NCBI GenBank assembly: GCA_902793125.1
Contig: CADBCC010000030.1
Coordinates: 1-32,356, forward strand
Direction: 5' to 3'
From: an uncultured Ruminococcus sp.
GTDB lineage: Bacteria > Bacillota > Clostridia > Oscillospirales > Acutalibacteraceae
DNA: 32,356 nt
Shown here: piece after piece, positions 1-6,377 of the stretch
How the letters are laid out: each line of letters begins with the position of its first letter
Numbering within the stretch: the stretch's first letter is position 1
Notes under the pieces: model-generated
The model's input: only the letters and a program-made list of their open reading frames with translations
Database searches by the model: none
Told to the model about the DNA's origin: nothing
Position numbers and translations under genes: made by a program

Positions 1-178
1 TTTTAATTTTTGTGAAATTCATCCGAAAAAGAAATCACTATCTGATTTTCTCACTCTACGTCCGCTTTCGCCGCGCTCAGCGTCATCGTTTCCGTACCAA
101 ACAAAACCCCTCCGCGAAATGAACTGCCCCAAATTGTACGGACAGTACAAAAAGCCCCCTAAGGCAGAATATTAAGAA

Positions 179-964
179 TTAAGCAACATACTGACGTCGG
201 TATTCGATCGGCGTCAGTTTTGTTTTTAGTTGAAGACGCTGGTTGTTGTAAAAGTAGATATACTCATCTATGACCTTCCTCGCTTCATTAAAAGACTGTA
301 ATTTAATTCTGTGAATACATTCCGTTTTGAGAATGGAAAAGAAATTTTCAGCTAAAGCGTTGTCATATGGATTTCCGCGTCTTGACATTGACTGCGTAAT
401 GCCGTAAGATTGAGTTAGGTTAAAGTACGCTAAGGAAGTATACTGAAAACCTTGGTCACTGTGGAGCTGCAACTCCCCGGTGACCTTTTCTTTGCGCTTG
501 GCAGCTTTGATGGTGTTCAAAACGAGGTTGATCGTTTGCTGTGTTGCAGTTTTGTATGCGATAATACTGTTGTCGAACAGATCACGAATAACAGATAAGT
601 ACAAGAATCCTTGTTTAGTTGGAATGTATGAAATATCTGTTACCCATTTCTGGTTAGGTCTGTCTGCATGAAAATCTCTGTTCAATAGATTCGGATATTT
701 GTGGAGGACAGAGCTGTAATGCTGGTATCTCTTTCTTCTGACCACTGAAAGCAGATTGTACTTCTGCATTACTCTGAGTACGGTTTTAGGATTATGATGT
801 ATTCCCTTTTTGTCCAGCCATATACTAACACGCCTGTATCCGTATGTGCTTTTACATTCTTGCTGACATTCTTCTATTAACTGAGCAAGCGGCAGATCTT
901 TGTCCGTGATCGAATACTTGTCCTTGTGTCTGTAGATTACTAAATACTTTACCTTTGGTCTCAC
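179..964 (-). CDS. IS3-family transposase OrfB (DDE integrase core)
   Basis: This is the 261-residue catalytic subunit of the insertion sequence, which cuts and joins DNA at the element ends. An HTH_21-like N-terminal segment (about residues 25-80, containing YGYRR) is followed by an rve-type integrase core. The catalytic residues are D110 (WVTD), D170 (HSD) and E206 (ALAENFF), and D170 and E206 are separated by 35 residues as is typical for IS3. The start is GTG, overlapping the orfA stop in a GTGA tetranucleotide. Many IS3 members make an OrfAB fusion by -1 frameshifting on an A-rich slippery run. I see no obvious canonical slippery heptamer at this junction, so translational coupling or an unusual frameshift site are both possible. 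Confidence 0.93.
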   Translation of the reverse strand: MRPKVKYLVIYRHKDKYSITDKDLPLAQLIEECQQECKSTYGYRRVSIWLDKKGIHHNPKTVLRVMQKYNLLSVVRRKRYQHYSSVLHKYPNLLNRDFHADRPNQKWVTDISYIPTKQGFLYLSVIRDLFDNSIIAYKTATQQTINLVLNTIKAAKRKEKVTGELQLHSDQGFQYTSLAYFNLTQSYGITQSMSRRGNPYDNALAENFFSILKTECIHRIKLQSFNEARKVIDEYIYFYNNQRLQLKTKLTPIEYRRQYVA

Positions 965-1296
965 TTCCTTTCTGTGAGCGAGAGAAAATCCCGCATCAAT
1001 TCATTTTCCATCTCCAACGCTTTTATCTTAGAATCTTTTCTTGCGATGATATACCTTAATTCACTGATTCTATCTGCTTTAGATACTTCATAATCCTTTG
1101 GTGGTCTTCCTTTTCTCCTGATTGCCAATCCTGCCGCTATTTTCCTTTGTTTACGATTGTATCTTTTGAAAAACTCATGTGTTTGTTCATATGATAACCC
1201 AAACCGTTCTCCTATTTCTCTAACTGTTAAGCCTTTTGCTTTTAACTCTAACAGTTCTTTTTCATATTGCTGTATATGTGTGTAATTCCTTGCCAT
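961..1296 (-). CDS. IS3-family transposase OrfA (helix-turn-helix)
   Basis: A 111-residue DNA-binding subunit of the insertion sequence. Residues about 22-45 (LTVREIGERFGLSYEQTHEF) form a helix-turn-helix. A basic stretch follows (about 47-66, RKQRK...RRKGRPP), then a C-terminal Glu/Leu-rich coiled coil (about 75-105) of the type used for multimerisation. The start is supported by AAGGGGGA just upstream. That ribosome binding site lies at the 3' edge of a perfect 14-bp hairpin (listed separately), which could limit translation. It overlaps orfB by 4 bases. Confidence 0.9.
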   Translation of the reverse strand: MARNYTHIQQYEKELLELKAKGLTVREIGERFGLSYEQTHEFFKRYNRKQRKIAAGLAIRRKGRPPKDYEVSKADRISELRYIIARKDSKIKALEMENELMRDFLSLTERK

Positions 1297-1303
1297 ACAA
1301 AAT

Positions 1304-1339
1304 CCCCCTTATGGTAGTTTCTATTCTACCATAAGGGGG
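1304..1339 (-). promoter_or_regulatory. Perfect hairpin covering the transposase ribosome binding site
   Basis: Arms 1304-1317 and 1326-1339 are perfect 14-base inverted complements around an 8-base loop. On the minus strand the 3' arm contains the AAGGGGG that serves as Shine-Dalgarno for orfA. A transcript entering from outside the element would fold and hide the site, a strategy known for other insertion sequences. A transcript starting inside the stem would not fold. The structure is seen in the sequence; the role is inferred. Confidence 0.6.
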
Positions 1340-1394
1340 TGTTCTTTTCTATTGTCCGTTTTTACTGGACCTGTTCATTTAAATTCTTATTAAG

Positions 1395-1502
1395 CCTTCT
1401 CCTTGAGGAGACTCCTCCATTGGAGGAGATGTCGCGAATGCGACAGAGGTGGTGCTGTCTCCCGCTAGGGAAAAGGTGCCGAGTGAAGCGAGGCGGATGA
1501 GG
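1395..1502. repeat. Nested MITE-like palindromic repeat
   Basis: Three short palindromes follow one another: 1398-1411 (TCTCCTTGAGGAGA), 1412-1428 (CTCCTCC/GGAGGAG) and 1430-1445 (TGTCGC/GCGACA). They are followed by AGGTGCCGAGTGAAGCGAGG and GCGGATGAGGTG. From memory, units of the form CTTCTCC...GGAGAAGGTG...GGATGAGGTG are common non-autonomous repeats in gut clostridia. Here the outer unit appears split by a second, related unit. No open reading frame in it looks real. Confidence 0.5.
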
Positions 1503-1506
1503 TGTA

Positions 1507-1554
1507 AAACAAAAAAACGCCCTGACGGACGTTTTTGTTTTGGCTGAGGAATAG
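1507..1554. repeat. Duplicate of the tRNA-Gln 3' end and terminator
   Basis: This is a near-exact direct repeat of 1687-1734. It carries the last bases of tRNA-Gln (TGGCTGAGGAATAG read on plus) and the adjoining terminator hairpin, with one substitution and one extra A. It breaks off after 14 bases of tRNA, so it is a fragment and not a second gene. It marks a past duplication or an integration scar at the tRNA. Confidence 0.7.
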
Positions 1555-1632
1555 TTTCTTAACTTTAAAAAAACTTCATCTCGAACCTTGTGTTCACGTA
1601 AGGGAGAAAGGTTTCTGCAACGCAACGGGCTA

Positions 1633-1655
1633 AAAATCGTCCACTGGACGATTTT
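1633..1655. repeat. 10-bp palindromic hairpin in the repeat patch
   Basis: AAAATCGTCC and GGACGATTTT form a perfect 10-bp stem with a 3-base loop, flanked by a further GGGC/GCCC pairing. It resembles the terminator-like hairpins at 1691-1715 and 2123-2147 in shape but not in sequence. The rest of 1555-1666 shows no gene. Confidence 0.55.
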
Positions 1656-1666
1656 CTTAACGCCCT

Positions 1667-1742
1667 TTCGAATCCCTATTCTCAGAAAACAAAAAACGCC
1701 CTGATGGACGTTTTTGTTTTGGCTGAGGAATAGGGATTCGAA
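1667..1742. repeat. 76-bp palindrome spanning the tRNA-Gln 3' end and its terminator
   Basis: TTCGAATCCCTATTCTCAG at 1667-1685 is an inverted copy of the tRNA-Gln T-arm/acceptor 3' strand (1723-1742), matching 19 of 20 positions with one base missing. The inner part is the terminator hairpin, so the whole stretch can fold as one long hairpin. The same design, tRNA 3' end then hairpin then inverted tRNA 3' end, recurs at tRNA-Pro. Confidence 0.75.
1691..1715 (-). terminator. Intrinsic terminator of tRNA-Gln
   Basis: Downstream of the tRNA on the minus strand, AAAACGTCC and GGGCGTTTT form a stem (with a G-T wobble) around a short loop, followed by T-rich sequence. It lies 5 bases beyond the encoded CCA. 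Confidence 0.65.
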
Positions 1743-1793
1743 CCCCAACAAACAGAGTCAGAGTCTGTCGTGCTACCGTTACACTATTCCTCA
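1720..1793 (-). tRNA. tRNA-Gln (anticodon CTG)
   Basis: The cloverleaf is complete on the minus strand. The 7-bp acceptor stem is TGAGGAA/TTCCTCA. The anticodon stem is ACAGA/TCTGT around loop CTCTGAC (anticodon CTG, reading CAG codons), and the T-arm contains GGTTCGAATCC. The discriminator base is G, and CCA is encoded at 1722-1720. Confidence 0.95.
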
Positions 1794-1824
1794 ATATTAA
1801 ATTATTGCCTTAACAGCATTATTT

Positions 1825-1852
1825 ATTATATTACAAAATGAAAATTTGTCAA
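1825..1852 (-). promoter_or_regulatory. Sigma-A promoter for tRNA-Gln
   Basis: On the minus strand, consensus TTGACA (1852-1847) and consensus TATAAT (1830-1825) are separated by 16 bases, about 32 bases before the tRNA. Confidence 0.8.
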
Positions 1853-1884
1853 TACCTTTTTGTGAAAATATTTTTAATATTCTA

Positions 1885-1913
1885 TTGAAATATTAAAAAA
1901 TTTATGTTACAAT
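1885..1913 (+). promoter_or_regulatory. Sigma-A promoter for tRNA-Pro
   Basis: TTGAAA (1885-1890) and TACAAT (1908-1913) are separated by 17 bases. The expected start near 1920 lies about 14 bases before the mature tRNA. It is divergent from the tRNA-Gln promoter. Confidence 0.75.
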
Positions 1914-1933
1914 AGCGAAGTTGAAATAAATAT

Positions 1934-2010
1934 CGAGGCGTGGCTCAGTTTGGTAGAGCGCTGCGTTCGGGACGCAGAGGCCGCAGGTTCAAATCCTGTC
2001 GCCTCGACCA
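1934..2010 (+). tRNA. tRNA-Pro (anticodon CGG)
   Basis: The 7-bp acceptor stem is CGAGGCG/CGCCTCG. The D-arm contains GGCTCAGTTTGGTAGAGC. The anticodon stem is CTGCG/CGCAG with loop TTCGGGA (anticodon CGG, reading CCG), and the T-arm contains GGTTCAAATCC. Discriminator A and an encoded CCA end the gene. Confidence 0.95.
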
Positions 2011-2088
2011 TTATTTAGACAGTATCTTTTCGATACTGTCTAAATTATTAACAAAATTCTGAGAGTAGACAGGATTTGAACAGGCTGT
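1997..2088. repeat. tRNA-Pro-derived direct repeat, copy 1
   Basis: This unit starts in the last 14 bases of tRNA-Pro. It contains a perfect 13-bp hairpin (2014-2026 with 2032-2044) and ends with GACAGGATTTGAAC (2068-2081), a perfect inverted copy of the tRNA T-arm strand at 1987-2000. It repeats at 2227-2318 with three mismatches. The hairpin could also act as a weak terminator for the tRNA, although the T-tract is poor. Confidence 0.8.
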
Positions 2089-2091
2089 GCA

Positions 2092-2147
2092 TTAGATTTA
2101 AGCGTAAGCGAAAATCTAAGGTAAAAACAGTTCGGTGAACTGTTTTT
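2092..2147. repeat. Two hairpins between the tRNA-Pro repeats
   Basis: TTAGATTT/AAATCTAA (2092-2099 with 2112-2119) is followed by an 11-bp perfect stem AAAAACAGTTC/GAACTGTTTTT (2123-2133 with 2137-2147). The second has terminator-like A and T flanks on both strands. No gene is visible in 2148-2226. Confidence 0.6.
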
Positions 2148-2226
2148 AAGCCGCCGCGATTATGAATGTTTTAGCTACTACACACGCCGCAACAAACGAA
2201 ATTATACTTTTCTGAATATGAACATA

Positions 2227-2318
2227 TGTCGCCTCGACCATTATTTAGACAGTATCTTTTCGATACTGTCTAAATTATTAACAAAATCCTGAGAGTAGAC
2301 AGTATTTGAATAGGCTGT
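2227..2318. repeat. tRNA-Pro-derived direct repeat, copy 2
   Basis: This second copy lies 230 bp after the first and includes TGTCGCCTCGACCA, the tRNA-Pro 3' end with CCA, but no tRNA body. The inverted T-arm segment at 2298-2311 has drifted (GACAGTATTTGAAT). It looks like an attachment-site-type or repeat-expansion scar. Confidence 0.75.
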
Positions 2319-2373
2319 CGCCTATACCATTTATTTATACAATTAAACTATTATCAAAGAGGAGTAATATAAA

Positions 2374-2946
2374 TTGGTATTATTAAAAAAGATTAGTTTT
2401 GCTGTAATAACTTTGTTTTTAATATTAACCATTTCAGCATGTTCTTTTGGAGAAGAATACATTACAGATTCAAAACAATATCGGAGATTTGACGGTTCAC
2501 AAACCATTAATTATTTTCCTGAAAACATAAGCAATTACTCAATAAACGACTATTCATACAGAACGTATAATTATTTTGATAGATGTACAGAGATTTTTTT
2601 GGATATTACAGTTTCAAAAGATGAGTTTAATAAGTTAGTTAATTCAGCAAGACGTTATTCAAAAAAACCGGTTACACAAAAAGCATATTATGATAAAGAT
2701 TATACCGAAATCGTTTTTGACAATTATTATGGAATCAATGATGAAAATGCTGAAAAAAACAATGTAGGTAACGCGGATATAAAAAAAGTAATTTATAACA
2801 GAAATAAACGCAATATCATCTATGTGTACTTTAAAGCTTTCGATACAGGCGTATATCCTTTAAAGAATGTAGCCTATTTTAATCATTTTAATATAAAAGA
2901 ATCCGAATACGCAAAACACGCCGAAAGTTATTTCGAGGATGAATAA
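2374..2946 (+). CDS. Predicted lipoprotein, function unknown
   Basis: A 190-residue secreted protein anchored by lipid. The N-terminus has two lysines, a hydrophobic stretch (about residues 7-20) and a lipobox ISAC with Cys23 as the modified residue. The rest is rich in Tyr, Asn and Asp with no motif I recognise, so it should sit on the outer face of the membrane. The start is TTG, with AGAGGAG nine bases upstream. It stands alone between the tRNA repeat patch and a terminator, and no partner gene suggests its role. Confidence 0.8.
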   Translation: MVLLKKISFAVITLFLILTISACSFGEEYITDSKQYRRFDGSQTINYFPENISNYSINDYSYRTYNYFDRCTEIFLDITVSKDEFNKLVNSARRYSKKPVTQKAYYDKDYTEIVFDNYYGINDENAEKNNVGNADIKKVIYNRNKRNIIYVYFKAFDTGVYPLKNVAYFNHFNIKESEYAKHAESYFEDE

Positions 2947-2969
2947 AACTTAAATATTAACTTTAAAAA

Positions 2970-3009
2970 GGTGCCGGCTCAAAACTCGGAAAGTTTTTGA
3001 GCCGGCACC
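2970..3009. terminator. Bidirectional terminator between convergent genes
   Basis: A perfect 15-bp stem (GGTGCCGGCTCAAAA with its complement at 2995-3009) has AAAAA on its left, which gives a T-tract for the minus-strand replication genes. It also ends the lipoprotein transcript on plus, where the T-tract is weaker. Confidence 0.85.
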
Positions 3010-3014
3010 ATATT

Positions 3015-4004
3015 TTACGTCTTTTTCAACCTTACATCCTCGCCGAAGAAGTCGAGGCGGCGGGCTTCGCCTATTATTCTCGACACAAAGCGCTGGGTAT
3101 AGAGCTTTTCGAGTTCGGCAAGATCAAGGTTTGTATTTATTATAATCGGTTTTCCGAGCAGAAGGCGCGAGTTAAAAAGATTATAAAGCGCTTTTGAGGA
3201 AAACTGGGTTGAGAACTCGGTTCCGAGGTCGTCAACAATAAGCAGGTCACACTCGGTTAAGGTCTGTTCGGTATTATTATTCTCCTTATTGCGGGAGAAC
3301 TGTTCCTTTTCAAGTTTAGAAACTATAATAGGAGCGGAAACATATATTACTCCGTAACCGCGTTTTATTACTTCGTTAGCTATAGCGAGGCTGAGATGGG
3401 TTTTTCCGAGACCTGTCATTCCGTTCATAAAAATACTTTCACTGTCAGGTCTGAATTTTTCGGCATAGTTTTTGCAGTATTCAAAAATTTTATTCATCTG
3501 CTCGTAAGATGAACGGGGATAATCGGGATTCTTCTCTTTTGAATAATATTTTAAATCTAAGTCCTCGAATGTGCAAAGACTTAAAGGCGAATTTTTATTA
3601 AGCTCGGCGCAGGCTGTTTCGACCATAACCTTTTTAAGGCAGGAACACATAACAGTACGGTTATCTTTTTCGATAAAGCCTGTATCGTTACATTCCTTGC
3701 AGTAATAATCGGGCTCGGTATCTTTTGTGGAATAGCCTTTTGAATTTAAAAGGGTTTCGTACTCAGCCTGAAGCTTTAAACTTTCGTCTTTCAGCTTTTC
3801 AAGCTCCGATTTCACGTCGCCTCCGCGAATTACAGCGCGTCCCGCTTTAATAGCGCAGGAAGCGATTTTCCGCTCGTACTCGGCTGCTTCGGGAATTACC
3901 GAAAAGATTTTATCGCGTTTAAAATCCGCTTTTCTTTCGGCGGAAAGCTTGCGTTCTTTTATAATATCAATTGATTTTTTTCTTACTTCTGAACTATATC
4001 CCAT
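3015..4004 (-). CDS. DnaC/DnaI-like replicative helicase loader
   Basis: A 329-residue AAA+ ATPase expected to load the replicative helicase onto DNA. An N-terminal helical region (1-95) is followed by a probable zinc site, C102, C105, C120 and C122. The ATPase core has a Walker A at 195-202 (GMTGLGKT) and a Walker B at 254-261 (LLIVDDLG). An arginine-containing segment near 305-316 may supply the sensor/finger residues. An AGAGGA ribosome binding site supports the start. The gene lies 10 bases after a DnaD-domain gene on the same strand. That pairing, plus the zinc finger, points to the chromosomal DnaI-type loader over an IstB transposition protein. There is no sign of a phage around it. 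Confidence 0.88.
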   Translation of the reverse strand: MGYSSEVRKKSIDIIKERKLSAERKADFKRDKIFSVIPEAAEYERKIASCAIKAGRAVIRGGDVKSELEKLKDESLKLQAEYETLLNSKGYSTKDTEPDYYCKECNDTGFIEKDNRTVMCSCLKKVMVETACAELNKNSPLSLCTFEDLDLKYYSKEKNPDYPRSSYEQMNKIFEYCKNYAEKFRPDSESIFMNGMTGLGKTHLSLAIANEVIKRGYGVIYVSAPIIVSKLEKEQFSRNKENNNTEQTLTECDLLIVDDLGTEFSTQFSSKALYNLFNSRLLLGKPIIINTNLDLAELEKLYTQRFVSRIIGEARRLDFFGEDVRLKKT

Positions 4005-4014
4005 AAGATTTCCT

Positions 4015-4977
4015 CTACTTAATTTTCATTAACTCCTCTAAATCATAGGAAGATTTTTTTGAAGTTTTCTTTTCGGATTTTTTATCCTGCTTATTATCTA
4101 ACTTTTTAACATCATCTAAAGTTACGGCTCCGGCGTCGTGCCAGCGTTTAAGCACTTTATTAATATACGGGAAAGACATTTTTCCTGTATTATCTACATT
4201 TGCCTCGTAGGCAAAACGCAGCATTTCATCCGAGAAATGCCACTCGCCTATCCATACATCCGCGTAATCAAGCTGTTTCGCGGTCGGAGAACCGGCGTTA
4301 TTAAGACCGAATACGTATTTTATTCTGCTCCAGTTTTCACTTGAGCGTTTAGCGGCGGCGATTTTATTATCGGCGGCTTCTATAGTATCAACTCCGTCGT
4401 CAGCCCACTTCACACCGAGACGTTCGATTGTACGCATATCGGTTTTTCCGATACTTACGCAGTAATTAACGAGCATAACGATAACTTCAGCCGGAAGCCC
4501 GCAGGTATCGTAAAGCATTACGATTACGGAAGTACCTCCGCTTGAGAGAGGTTTCGAGAGAGAAACTTCAACCTCAGCTAAAAGCGCTTTTAAATTATCG
4601 TCGGTATTTATAATCTGAGCGGTAGTTATAACATCGGGTTTAACAGGTCTTGTAACGACTGTTTTCTTCTTAACGTCAAAAGCCTGTTTGTCCTCGGCAG
4701 TAGACTTTTCAGAAGCTTTGCCCGGAGCAAGCCCGTTTTCCGCTTTCGTTAAAACCTCACGCTCAACCCAAAATTCAACGCAGTCTTTTACATCGGATTC
4801 GTGAAGTGTTAAAGCATCGCCGATTTCTTTATATGTATAACTTTTATCTGAATTTTTAAGCAAAAACAGAAGAACTTTAAGCTGGCTCGCGCCCGCGATT
4901 TTAAGATGTTCGTCAACTACGCAGGACGGTACAGCGAATACAGAACCCCATTTTCCTAAGTTTATTCGGACAGACAT
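4015..4977 (-). CDS. DnaD-domain replication initiation protein
   Basis: A 320-residue protein of the DnaD/DnaB group that helps remodel DNA and recruit the helicase loader in Firmicutes. An N-terminal winged-helix-like region (about 20-75) is followed by a charged linker. Two tandem DnaB_2-type domains come next (about 125-205 and 215-290); the second ends in the characteristic FPYINKVLKRWHDAG motif. The C-terminus is Lys/Ser-rich with a final LEELMKIK peptide. It precedes the DnaC/DnaI-like gene and is probably translated with it. AAAAGGATG provides the ribosome binding site. A possible extended -10 (TGTTATACT on minus, about 5020-5028) lies upstream, but I see no good -35. Confidence 0.87.
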   Translation of the reverse strand: MSVRINLGKWGSVFAVPSCVVDEHLKIAGASQLKVLLFLLKNSDKSYTYKEIGDALTLHESDVKDCVEFWVEREVLTKAENGLAPGKASEKSTAEDKQAFDVKKKTVVTRPVKPDVITTAQIINTDDNLKALLAEVEVSLSKPLSSGGTSVIVMLYDTCGLPAEVIVMLVNYCVSIGKTDMRTIERLGVKWADDGVDTIEAADNKIAAAKRSSENWSRIKYVFGLNNAGSPTAKQLDYADVWIGEWHFSDEMLRFAYEANVDNTGKMSFPYINKVLKRWHDAGAVTLDDVKKLDNKQDKKSEKKTSKKSSYDLEELMKIK

Positions 4978-5067
4978 ATTTACATCCTTTTCCAGTATAA
5001 TAATTAATATACATCATAGTATAACACAAAAATCCACTCCTTACCACAAAAAATATAAAAAATTTTC

Positions 5068-5096
5068 TTGACTTGGATTTACCGAGGTCATATAAT
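5068..5096 (+). promoter_or_regulatory. Sigma-A promoter for the TSCPD gene
   Basis: TTGACT (5068-5073) and consensus TATAAT (5091-5096) with a 17-base spacer, 30 bases before the TTG start. Confidence 0.8.
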
Positions 5097-5125
5097 AGTT
5101 AAAAAACATAAAAGGGTGAGTTAAT

Positions 5126-5377
5126 TTGAAGTACAATTACACTCCGTACGGAGTTTGCTCAAGGAATATTGCCGTTGAAATTGAGGACGGAATTATTAAG
5201 GATTGTAAATTTACAGGCGGCTGTAACGGAAATACTACGGGAGTCGCGGCGCTCGTTAAAGGAATGAAGGCAGAAGACGCGGTTAAAAAGCTTAAAGGCA
5301 TCGACTGCAACGGCAGAGGAACTTCCTGTCCCGACCAGCTTGCTATCTGTATTGAAGAAGCTTTACAAAGAGCTTAA
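5126..5377 (+). CDS. TSCPD domain-containing protein
   Basis: A small 83-residue protein with the TSCPD signature near its C-terminus (TSCPDQL, residues about 68-74) and conserved Cys residues at about 11, 27, 33 and 61. It matches the short stand-alone TSCPD family (TIGR03905 type). The domain also occurs at the end of some ribonucleotide reductases, but the function of the stand-alone form is not established. The start is TTG with AAAGGGTGAG upstream. It is followed after 17 bases by the FliB-like gene, so the two probably share the promoter at 5068. Confidence 0.85.
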   Translation: MKYNYTPYGVCSRNIAVEIEDGIIKDCKFTGGCNGNTTGVAALVKGMKAEDAVKKLKGIDCNGRGTSCPDQLAICIEEALQRA

Positions 5378-5394
5378 TTCTTTTAAGGAATAAT

Positions 5395-6348
5395 ATGCAA
5401 AAATTTTATCCCGATTATTATAAAAAATTCAAATGTATCGCTAATCAGTGCCCCGACAGCTGTTGTCAGGGCTGGGATGTTGTTGTGGATGAAAAAAGCG
5501 AGCTTTTCTACAACGATGTAAAAGGAGAATTCGGCGATAAATTGAGAAAAGTCACCGTAACCGACGAGGACGGTGACCGAATTTTTACGCTTAATAATAT
5601 GCGCTGTCCGTTCTGGAACAAGGACGAGCTGTGCGATATTTACATAAATTTAGGCGAGGAAAACCTCTGCGAAACCTGTAAAAAGTTCCCGAGGATAACT
5701 ATGGATTACGAGAGTTTTACGGAGCATACGCTTTCTTTAGCCTGTCCCGAAGCGGCGAAGTTAATATTAAACGAAGATTTTATAATTCCCGAAAAGAATT
5801 ATAATCTTAATAACGTAAGCTATAACCGCGAAAATATGGATAAACTCCTGAATTTAAGAACGGAAGCTCAGAAGATAATTATAAATAAGGATTTACCGTT
5901 CAGAGAAAGGCTTAAACAGCTTTTGAAGTATTTCGGAGGTAAAAGTAATTTCTCAAAAAGAAATATAAAATTCATTTTCGATATTCACGAGAGACTGGAG
6001 TTTATTAACCCCGAATATAAAAACATAATAAAAAAAGCTTCCGATTACAACCAAAGCGATAAGTACGACGAGATATATACAAGGTTGGCGGTTTATTATT
6101 TATATCGTTATTTCTTAAACGCTGTTGACGGCTCGGATATGCTCGACACAATTAAAAAGTTTTTCTGCGCTTATATTATTACGGCTTCCATAGCCTCGGC
6201 TAAGGAAAATCCCGATGTAATAAGAATAATTCAGAATTACTCAAAAGAAGTTGAGCATTCTTACGATAATAATCGAACTTTAGAATTCTTTTTTGAAAAT
6301 GACGATAATTTTTCAATTGATAATTTAATTTCTCTTTTAGAAAAATAA
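5395..6348 (+). CDS. FliB-like lysine-N-methylase family protein
   Basis: A 317-residue protein with the cysteine-rich N-terminal half of the FliB/flagellin lysine-N-methylase family: C14, C19, C23, C24 (CPDSCCQGWD), then C71, C80, C92 and C95. These Cys residues resemble a metal or Fe-S cluster site as in YkgJ-like proteins. The C-terminal half is helical and less conserved. AAGGAAT precedes the ATG. It is the second gene after the TSCPD gene. Family members are often annotated as flagellin methylases, but no flagellar gene is in this window, so the substrate here is open. Confidence 0.78.
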   Translation: MQKFYPDYYKKFKCIANQCPDSCCQGWDVVVDEKSELFYNDVKGEFGDKLRKVTVTDEDGDRIFTLNNMRCPFWNKDELCDIYINLGEENLCETCKKFPRITMDYESFTEHTLSLACPEAAKLILNEDFIIPEKNYNLNNVSYNRENMDKLLNLRTEAQKIIINKDLPFRERLKQLLKYFGGKSNFSKRNIKFIFDIHERLEFINPEYKNIIKKASDYNQSDKYDEIYTRLAVYYLYRYFLNAVDGSDMLDTIKKFFCAYIITASIASAKENPDVIRIIQNYSKEVEHSYDNNRTLEFFFENDDNFSIDNLISLLEK

Positions 6349-6349
6349 A

Positions 6350-6377
6350 AGGCCGGTTACCCGGCCTGATTTTTTTA
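6350..6377. terminator. Terminator between the FliB-like gene and prfB
   Basis: AGGCCGG/CCGGCCT forms a 7-bp stem with a 4-base loop, followed on plus by GATTTTTTT. The A-rich left flank makes it usable for prfB on the minus strand too; it lies against the prfB stop codon. Confidence 0.8.

Larger units (their letters stand above)
120..1377 (-). mobile_element. IS3-family insertion sequence, complete
   Basis: A 1258-bp element with two transposase genes (orfA, orfB) on the minus strand. The outer ends are imperfect inverted repeats of about 45 bp: both begin TGAAC and share the blocks GGACA and CCCCCT, and the match can be extended outward to AAATGAAC. The length, the two-gene layout and the D,D(35)E catalytic triad of orfB fit the IS3 family. 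I could not find a clean 3-5 bp target duplication next to either end, so the exact boundaries may be off by a few bases or the duplication has decayed. Both genes are uninterrupted, so the element may be active. Confidence 0.88.

Noticed and set aside
1362-1751. 129-codon open frame on minus across the repeat patch
   Set aside because: It covers the IS end, palindromic repeats and part of tRNA-Gln, has no ribosome binding site or recognisable domain, and is low-complexity repeat translation.
1999-2240. Integrated genomic island between tRNA-Pro attachment repeats
   Set aside because: Only 230 bp separates the two copies and there is no integrase; better described as a duplicated repeat or scar.
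1399-2318. CRISPR array
   Set aside because: Repeats are few, palindromic, unevenly spaced and of several different sequences; there are no regular spacers and no cas genes.
3015-4977. Prophage replication module (DnaD plus DnaC)
   Set aside because: No integrase, repressor or structural phage genes are nearby; tandem DnaD domains with a zinc-finger DnaI-like loader fit the host replication set.
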